Under the pieces are notes generated by a model. It was not told the DNA's origin, did no database searches, and was given only the letters and a program-made list of their open reading frames with translations. A DNA stretch of 64,000 bases. Origin: Nostoc mirabile CHAB5784. Lineage in GTDB: Bacteria > Cyanobacteriota > Cyanobacteriia > Cyanobacteriales > Nostocaceae. The stretch is from assembly GCF_020829645.1 (NCBI RefSeq), contig NZ_JAIVFS010000025.1:39618-103617 (forward strand). The letters run 5' to 3'. Position numbers and translations under genes: made by a program. Shown piece by piece: positions 60,449 to 64,000 of this stretch (position 1 is the stretch's first letter; each line of letters opens with the position of its first letter).

Positions 60449-61375
60449 ATGACCGATAGTAATGTAAGAATTGTTTCCCTGATTCCCGGTGGAACGGAGA
60501 TTTTAGCGACACTAGGCTTGGTTGATGCTATTGTGGGGCGATCGCACGAATGCGATTACCCTCCAGAAATCCTCAATCGCCCTATTTGTACCGAAGCACG
60601 CTTAAACTCCAACGCCTCCAGCAGCCAAATTCATGATGAAGTGAGCAATTTATTGCAATCTGCTCTCAGTATTTACCAAATCAAAACAGATGTTTTAGAG
60701 AAATTGCAGCCTACCCACATTCTCACTCAAGACCAGTGTGATGTTTGTGCTGTCAGCTTACACGATGTTGAAAAGGCAGTTGCTACACTCATTGACAGTA
60801 AACCGCAGATTATTTCTTTACAACCCAATCTTCTCCAGGATATTTGGGTTGACATTGAGCGAGTCGGTAACACCTTTGGCGTAGATTCTGTAAAAGTCAT
60901 AGAAAACTTAGAAGCTCGCGTCAAAATTTGTCAGCAAAAAATCCAGGGACTTTCGTTAAATGAACTGCCTACAGTCGCCTGTATCGAGTGGACTGATCCT
61001 TTGATGGTAGCCGCCAATTGGATTCCAGAATTAGTTAACTTAGCAGGAGGACAGTCCTTATTTTGCACTACAGGTCAGCCTTCTCCTATCTTGCCGTGGG
61101 AAACACTATTAACAACCGATCCTGATGTAATTGTTTTTATGCCTTGTGGCTTTGATTTAAATCGCACTCGCCAAGAAGCCAATTTATTAACTCAACATTC
61201 AGACTGGGAAAAACTGCACGCTACGAAAGCTGGCAGAGTCTACATCACTGATGGCAATTCTTTTTTCAATCGTCCAGGGCCGCGACTGGTCGATTCTCTA
61301 GAAATTTTGGCAGAAATTTTGCATCCAGAAATTTTTCAATACGGCTACAAAGGAACCAATTGGGAACTTTTGTAA
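60449..61375 (+). CDS. BtuF-like cobalamin/corrinoid-binding protein without signal peptide
   Basis: The 308-residue protein has the class III substrate-binding fold: RIVSLIPGGTEILATLGL at the N-terminus, VGRSHECDYP, a long linking helix (about 120-150), and ILPWETLLTTDPDVIVFMPCGFD in the second lobe. Unlike true periplasmic BtuF it has no signal peptide or lipobox, and it stands without permease or ATPase genes, so it is probably cytoplasmic. It contains cysteines in HECDYP, CDVC and PCGF that could bind metal. Related proteins are annotated as cobalamin-binding in cyanobacteria; actual ligand unknown. Confidence 0.8.
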   Translation: MTDSNVRIVSLIPGGTEILATLGLVDAIVGRSHECDYPPEILNRPICTEARLNSNASSSQIHDEVSNLLQSALSIYQIKTDVLEKLQPTHILTQDQCDVCAVSLHDVEKAVATLIDSKPQIISLQPNLLQDIWVDIERVGNTFGVDSVKVIENLEARVKICQQKIQGLSLNELPTVACIEWTDPLMVAANWIPELVNLAGGQSLFCTTGQPSPILPWETLLTTDPDVIVFMPCGFDLNRTRQEANLLTQHSDWEKLHATKAGRVYITDGNSFFNRPGPRLVDSLEILAEILHPEIFQYGYKGTNWELL

Positions 61376-61503
61376 AGAAGAATTCAGAATTCAGGAGCAA
61401 AGCCGGAGACGCTTTGCCGAGGCGTCAGAATTCAGTATGAATTCGAGTCCGATGGTTACTGAGCTTGTCGTTCGCGCAGCGTCTCGTAGAGAAGTACTGG
61501 GTG

Positions 61504-61617
61504 ATATTATGTCCGCTTGATCGCTTATTAAACCCGGAGAACCCCACCCGCCAAAGCTATGCTTTGTCTCCCCTCCCCGCATGCGGGGAGGGGTTGGGGG
61601 TGGGGTTCTTTTATTAT
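61504..61617. mobile_element. Decayed copy of the ATATCATGTCCGC element
   Basis: It starts ATATTATGTCCGC and keeps the CCAAAGCTATGCTTTGTCTC and CTCCCCGC…GCGGGGAG core of the elements at 3491 and 53895, but the right terminal repeat is lost or changed. Confidence 0.6.
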
Positions 61618-61635
61618 GGGTAATTTTGCGTAGTT

Positions 61636-61794
61636 ATATCAGGTTCGATTAAACACTTATAATATCTGTAGGTTGGGTTGAGGAACGAAACCCAACATTT
61701 GATCCATGTTCATGTTGGGTAACACTTAAGTTCAACCCAACCTACCAACCTACATTGATAGATTTTATTATAAGTAATCCGACGTACTTGATAT
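61636..61794. mobile_element. Diverged element with ATATCAGGTTCG / CCGACGTACTTGATAT ends
   Basis: About 159 bp between imperfect inverted ends of the ATATCA type, with a core containing the GGTTGGGTTGAGGAACGAAA and CAACCCAACCTAC repeat shared with the CAATACGC MITE family. It appears to be a chimera of two families. Confidence 0.5.
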
Positions 61795-61879
61795 TACTTA
61801 TTAGTTTAAAACCTTGGCGGTTTCCAATCCCCCATGAAGAATAATTCTGATTCCTGGATTCTGAATTCTGAATTCTTCT

Positions 61880-62182
61880 TTAAGGTGTTTGCTCAGAATC
61901 TGCCGATGGTTCATTGTTAAATAACAGCAGGCGTGCAGCGAGGATGGCAAATCCCACAGCAGCGATCGCTTTTAACAAGCGTGTAGGTAATAATTCTGCT
62001 ACTGCACCCCCTGCTAATGCTCCCAACAGACTTGTCAACAGCAATGCGCCTGCTGCACCAAAAAATACTGCACGCGGAGAATTACAACGCCCTGAAAGTG
62101 CGATCGCTGCTAGCTGACTTTTGTCACCCAATTCTGATAAAAAAACTGTAATAAAGCTTAGTCCTAAAAGATGCCAATCCAT
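61880..62182 (-). CDS. Half-size UPF0016 (Gdt1/TMEM165-type) cation exporter subunit, short
   Basis: The 100-residue protein has three hydrophobic helices and one copy of the family signature ELGDKSQL (residues 17-24). Eukaryotic and most bacterial relatives have two such halves fused; in cyanobacteria half-size pairs function together as manganese exporters. The partner half is encoded 96 bp upstream on the same strand, so a heterodimer is expected. The start ATG at 62182 gives the normal N-terminus. Confidence 0.85.
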   Translation of the reverse strand: MDWHLLGLSFITVFLSELGDKSQLAAIALSGRCNSPRAVFFGAAGALLLTSLLGALAGGAVAELLPTRLLKAIAAVGFAILAARLLLFNNEPSADSEQTP

Positions 62183-62190
62183 ATTATTAA

Positions 62191-62287
62191 GGGGGAGTGG
62201 GGAGTGGGGAGTGGGGAGTGGGGGAGGCAGGGGAGGCAGGAGGAAAATGACTAATGACTAATGACTAATGACTAATGACTAATGACT
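62191..62287. repeat. Two heptamer repeat blocks between the UPF0016 halves
   Basis: GGGGAGT repeats (62191-62223) and ACTAATG repeats (62249-62287) fill nearly the whole spacer between the two half genes; the second runs into the 3' end of the upstream gene. Confidence 0.9.
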
Positions 62288-62716
62288 AGTAAATACATCC
62301 CAAAAGAGCATTAGAGAAATTACCAACAACATCACACCTGCTGATTTTTCTACAGTTTTTGGGCTGAGTCGGGTGGCTATCCAACTACCTAAAAGCACGC
62401 CTAATAAGCTGGTGGTTATCAGCGCAGCCGCAGATCCGATAAATACCACCCACGGCGAATGAGATTCTGCACTCATTAACAAGGTGGATAGCTGAGTCTT
62501 ATCTCCAATTTCTGCTAGAAAAATGGTTATAAAAGTTGTACCAAAAACTACTAGTGCTGATTGCTGCTTCTGAGGACTATCGGCAACTACAGGCTGAACT
62601 GCTTGGGCGATCGCAGGAGTTAAGTTAAAATCATTGCTGTCTTTCAGTTCTAGCTCGATCTCAGTCTGAGATATGCCAGAAATGTCCAAAGGAGCAGAAT
62701 CAAGTTTCACAGGCAA
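62279..62716 (-). CDS. Half-size UPF0016 (Gdt1/TMEM165-type) cation exporter subunit, long
   Basis: The 145-residue protein has a 55-residue polar N-terminus followed by three helices with the signature EIGDKTQL (about 69-76) and a glycine-rich third helix. It pairs with the 100-residue half downstream. The last codons overlap an ACTAATG heptamer repeat, so the final residues (VFTSH) may have been altered by repeat growth. Manganese or calcium export across the plasma or thylakoid membrane is the family role. Confidence 0.85.
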   Translation of the reverse strand: MPVKLDSAPLDISGISQTEIELELKDSNDFNLTPAIAQAVQPVVADSPQKQQSALVVFGTTFITIFLAEIGDKTQLSTLLMSAESHSPWVVFIGSAAALITTSLLGVLLGSWIATRLSPKTVEKSAGVMLLVISLMLFWDVFTSH

Positions 62717-62811
62717 TAGTTTTGTTGCGAGGTTGTTTTCATATTTCTATCATATTCTCAGATTGTTGTAATAAATTGCAACTCCAGATACTAAAACGAG
62801 TAATGGGAGTG

Positions 62812-63162
62812 TCACAGCCCGACAGCTTTATTGAAGCGTAGTATTTCCAGACTGCGATCGCCGTATACTCCTTCTATTTGCTGGCGACAGCAGTCGATAG
62901 CAAAATCGTTAACTTCTTCTGGTTCAACACCATACATATCTTGAAAAACTTCTGATTCCACACGGCAGAAACGAGGACGATCTGAGTAGATGCGGCATTC
63001 TCGCGTGGTATGGTCGAAGTTAACGCACCATCCCCCTTCGCCTACCATGCTGAGGTAGAGTTCTAGTTCTGGTGGTGAGAGGTACTCATCCAAATCTGGA
63101 CGCTCTGCTGGATCAAGATTACAGCAGGCTCCACATTGTTTTACACATTGCCAAGTTGACAT
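62812..63162 (-). CDS. YkgJ-family cysteine cluster protein
   Basis: From the ATG at 63160-63162 (MSTWQCVKQCGACCNLDP) the product has 116 residues. The cysteine cluster CxxxCGACC at 6-14, with further cysteines in CRIYSDRPRFCRVE and DCCRQQ, is typical of the YkgJ/UPF0153 zinc- or iron-sulfur-binding family of unknown function. The longer frame to 63249 is encoded by a heptamer repeat (PNPQSPI-type) and is not counted. In cyanobacteria this gene is often next to psb30, as here. Confidence 0.88.
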   Translation of the reverse strand: MSTWQCVKQCGACCNLDPAERPDLDEYLSPPELELYLSMVGEGGWCVNFDHTTRECRIYSDRPRFCRVESEVFQDMYGVEPEEVNDFAIDCCRQQIEGVYGDRSLEILRFNKAVGL

Positions 63163-63169
63163 TTTAGAT

Positions 63170-63253
63170 TGGGGAGTAGGGATTGGGGACTGGGGATTGG
63201 GGATTAGGGAGTGGGGATTAGGTATTGAGAAAATTTTCCCAGTCCCCAATCCC
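63170..63253. repeat. Heptamer repeat block (GGGGATT type)
   Basis: GGGGATTGGGGA-type heptamers fill most of the divergent spacer between the YkgJ gene and psb30. It is the complement of the CCCCAAT repeat in the RND gene and produces a false N-terminal extension of the YkgJ frame. Confidence 0.85.
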
Positions 63254-63394
63254 CTTATTTTACGTTTTTATATCTTTTCTTATAATTTTGTTAAGTAAAT
63301 TAAATCTAACAGGCCATAGCCAGATATGATCGATTGCGGGTTTTGTAATTAAGTTATTGAATTTTTTAAGGCAATTGAGAGGAGAAAAGGAAAA

Positions 63395-63529
63395 ATGTTT
63401 GACTCTTTGTTTAACGCTTTTACCAGTATTAATTGGGAAGTTATTTTCCAATTGCTGTCCGTGGCGCTAATTGTGATTGCTGGGCCAGTGGTAATCTTTT
63501 TGCTGGCATTTCGCAACGGCAACCTATAA
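63395..63529 (+). CDS. psb30: Photosystem II small subunit Psb30 (Ycf12)
   Basis: This 44-residue protein is too short for many gene finders. The sequence begins MFDSLFNAFTSINWEVIFQL and has a single membrane helix ending FLLAFRNGNL, the strongly conserved end of Psb30/Ycf12. It lies at the edge of photosystem II near PsbJ and PsbZ in the thylakoid membrane and helps stabilise the complex. GAGGAG at about 63378-63384 is a good ribosome binding site. Its presence confirms an oxygenic phototroph. Confidence 0.95.
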   Translation: MFDSLFNAFTSINWEVIFQLLSVALIVIAGPVVIFLLAFRNGNL

Positions 63530-63944
63530 GAGTTATGAGTGCTGATTGAGAGTTAGGAGTGAGGAGTTAGGAGTGAGGAATTAAATTTTATTCTCAACTC
63601 ATAACTCATAACTCATAAATCAGCACTCACGGTGTCACAGTCACAAGTGTTAATAATTCAAAATTCAAAATCAAAGACATTTCAGACGTTCGCGTAGCGT
63701 CTCGTAGAAAAGAGAAGTGCCTTGCGCGGGTTCCCCGCGTTGTGGCAACTTCGGGGGATTTAAACCCCGATGGTTCCTCAGCAGTTCGGCAAGCTCACTG
63801 TAAGACCTGTCTTACCCCTACGGGGAAGCAAGCTACACGTAGCGTCCTGCTTTTTAGGGACTGAAACTGATACTATAGCAACCGTCTAGCCCATTAGGAC
63901 ATAGACTATAAGTATTATCATGACCGACTCTCGCCTGATTTACT
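63530..63944. other. Intergenic region with repeats
   Basis: About 415 bp without a recognised gene: GGAGTTA / TAACTCA heptamers (63545-63620), AAAATTC repeats (about 63657-63670), the GTTCGCGTAGCGTCTCGTAG repeat (63690-63709), then a G/C-rich stretch with GGGG…CCCC pairings (63720-63860) that might be structured RNA but matches nothing I know. Confidence 0.5.
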
Positions 63945-64000
63945 ATGGCTAAACCTTACAGTTACGATTTCCGCTCTTATGGTGATCCAATCCATCGAGT
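63945..64000 (+). pseudogene. Start of an IS630-type transposase, probably frameshifted, cut by window edge
   Basis: The frame begins MAKPYSYDFR, the usual start of one group of IS630 transposases, but then reads SYGDPIHR. Dropping one base after the TCTTAT codons restores VIQSIE, which fits the expected continuation (KVIQAIE). This suggests a +1 frameshift early in the gene. Only 56 bases are visible. Confidence 0.4.

Larger units (their letters stand above)
61376..61879. other. Intergenic region filled with decayed repeats
   Basis: About 500 bp without a gene, made mainly of two decayed elements with ATATCA-type ends (61504-61617 and 61636-61794), a GGAGACGCTTTGCCGAGGCG-type repeat (61400-61430), and an inverted GAATTCAGAATTC motif at both edges. 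Confidence 0.6.

Noticed and set aside
1..64000. tRNA or rRNA genes
   Set aside because: No T-loop (GGTTCRANYCC) with a matching acceptor stem was found by eye; a covariance-model search would be needed to exclude them fully.

Overview
The window comes from a filamentous, probably Nostoc/Tolypothrix/Calothrix-type cyanobacterium. Evidence: a phycocyanin operon with rod linkers and bilin lyases, psb30 (photosystem II), abundant GCGATCGC (HIP1) octamers, many 7-bp tandem repeats such as (TAATTCG)n, and hopanoid genes. No rRNA, tRNA or CRISPR array was recognised.

Layout. 1-4.5 kb: a cut-off secreted protein, two CadD-type transporters facing each other across a repeat-filled spacer. 4.7-9 kb: a sulfur-assimilation block with cysK and an Rrf2 regulator on the minus strand, divergent cysE, a CysR-like Crp-family regulator, and stand-alone NIL-domain proteins. 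9.3-10.8 kb: an IS630-family insertion sequence with a tandem non-autonomous relative. 11.1-14.1 kb: a large FG-GAP/RTX surface protein. 14.2-17.7 kb: sulfate uptake operon sbpA-cysT-cysW-NIL. 18-29 kb: class II amidotransferase, purE, nagA, M50 protease, a rhodanese-type sulfurtransferase, a GAF-LuxR regulator and an EAL/GGDEF protein. 29.5-36 kb: hopanoid side-chain genes (hpnG, hpnA, hpnH) with a di-iron protein and an RND pump. 37.6-42.8 kb: cpcB-cpcA-cpcC-cpcC-cpcD-cpcE-cpcF. 43.5-50.5 kb: HD hydrolase, integrase remnant, and a three-gene membrane protein / AAA / TIR-STAND-TPR cassette. 50.8-57.1 kb: putA, GNAT, a second RTX protein. 57.8-63.5 kb: a hybrid histidine kinase with an eroded 5' end, a BtuF-like protein, paired half-size UPF0016 (manganese exporter type) genes, a YkgJ protein and psb30.

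Main biological reading. The phycocyanin here is stripped of sulfur: CpcB, CpcA and both CpcC linkers have no methionine except the initiator, and their only cysteines are the three that hold chromophores (the otherwise conserved Cys109 of CpcB is Ala). This matches the sulfur-limitation cpc3 phycocyanin known from Calothrix PCC 7601. In this window it lies about 30 kb from cysK/cysE, two candidate sulfur regulators, sulfate permease genes, four NIL (ACT-like) domains and a sulfurtransferase, so the region looks like a sulfur-starvation island combining uptake, cysteine synthesis, regulation and sulfur-sparing light harvesting.

The second theme is repeat invasion. At least a dozen short inverted-repeat (MITE-like) elements are visible, several nested and three with perfect 10-bp target duplications. 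There are also two related 21-bp minisatellites, six copies of a 29-bp element, and short repeats read in frame inside hpnG, hpnA, putA, the RND gene and a NIL gene.
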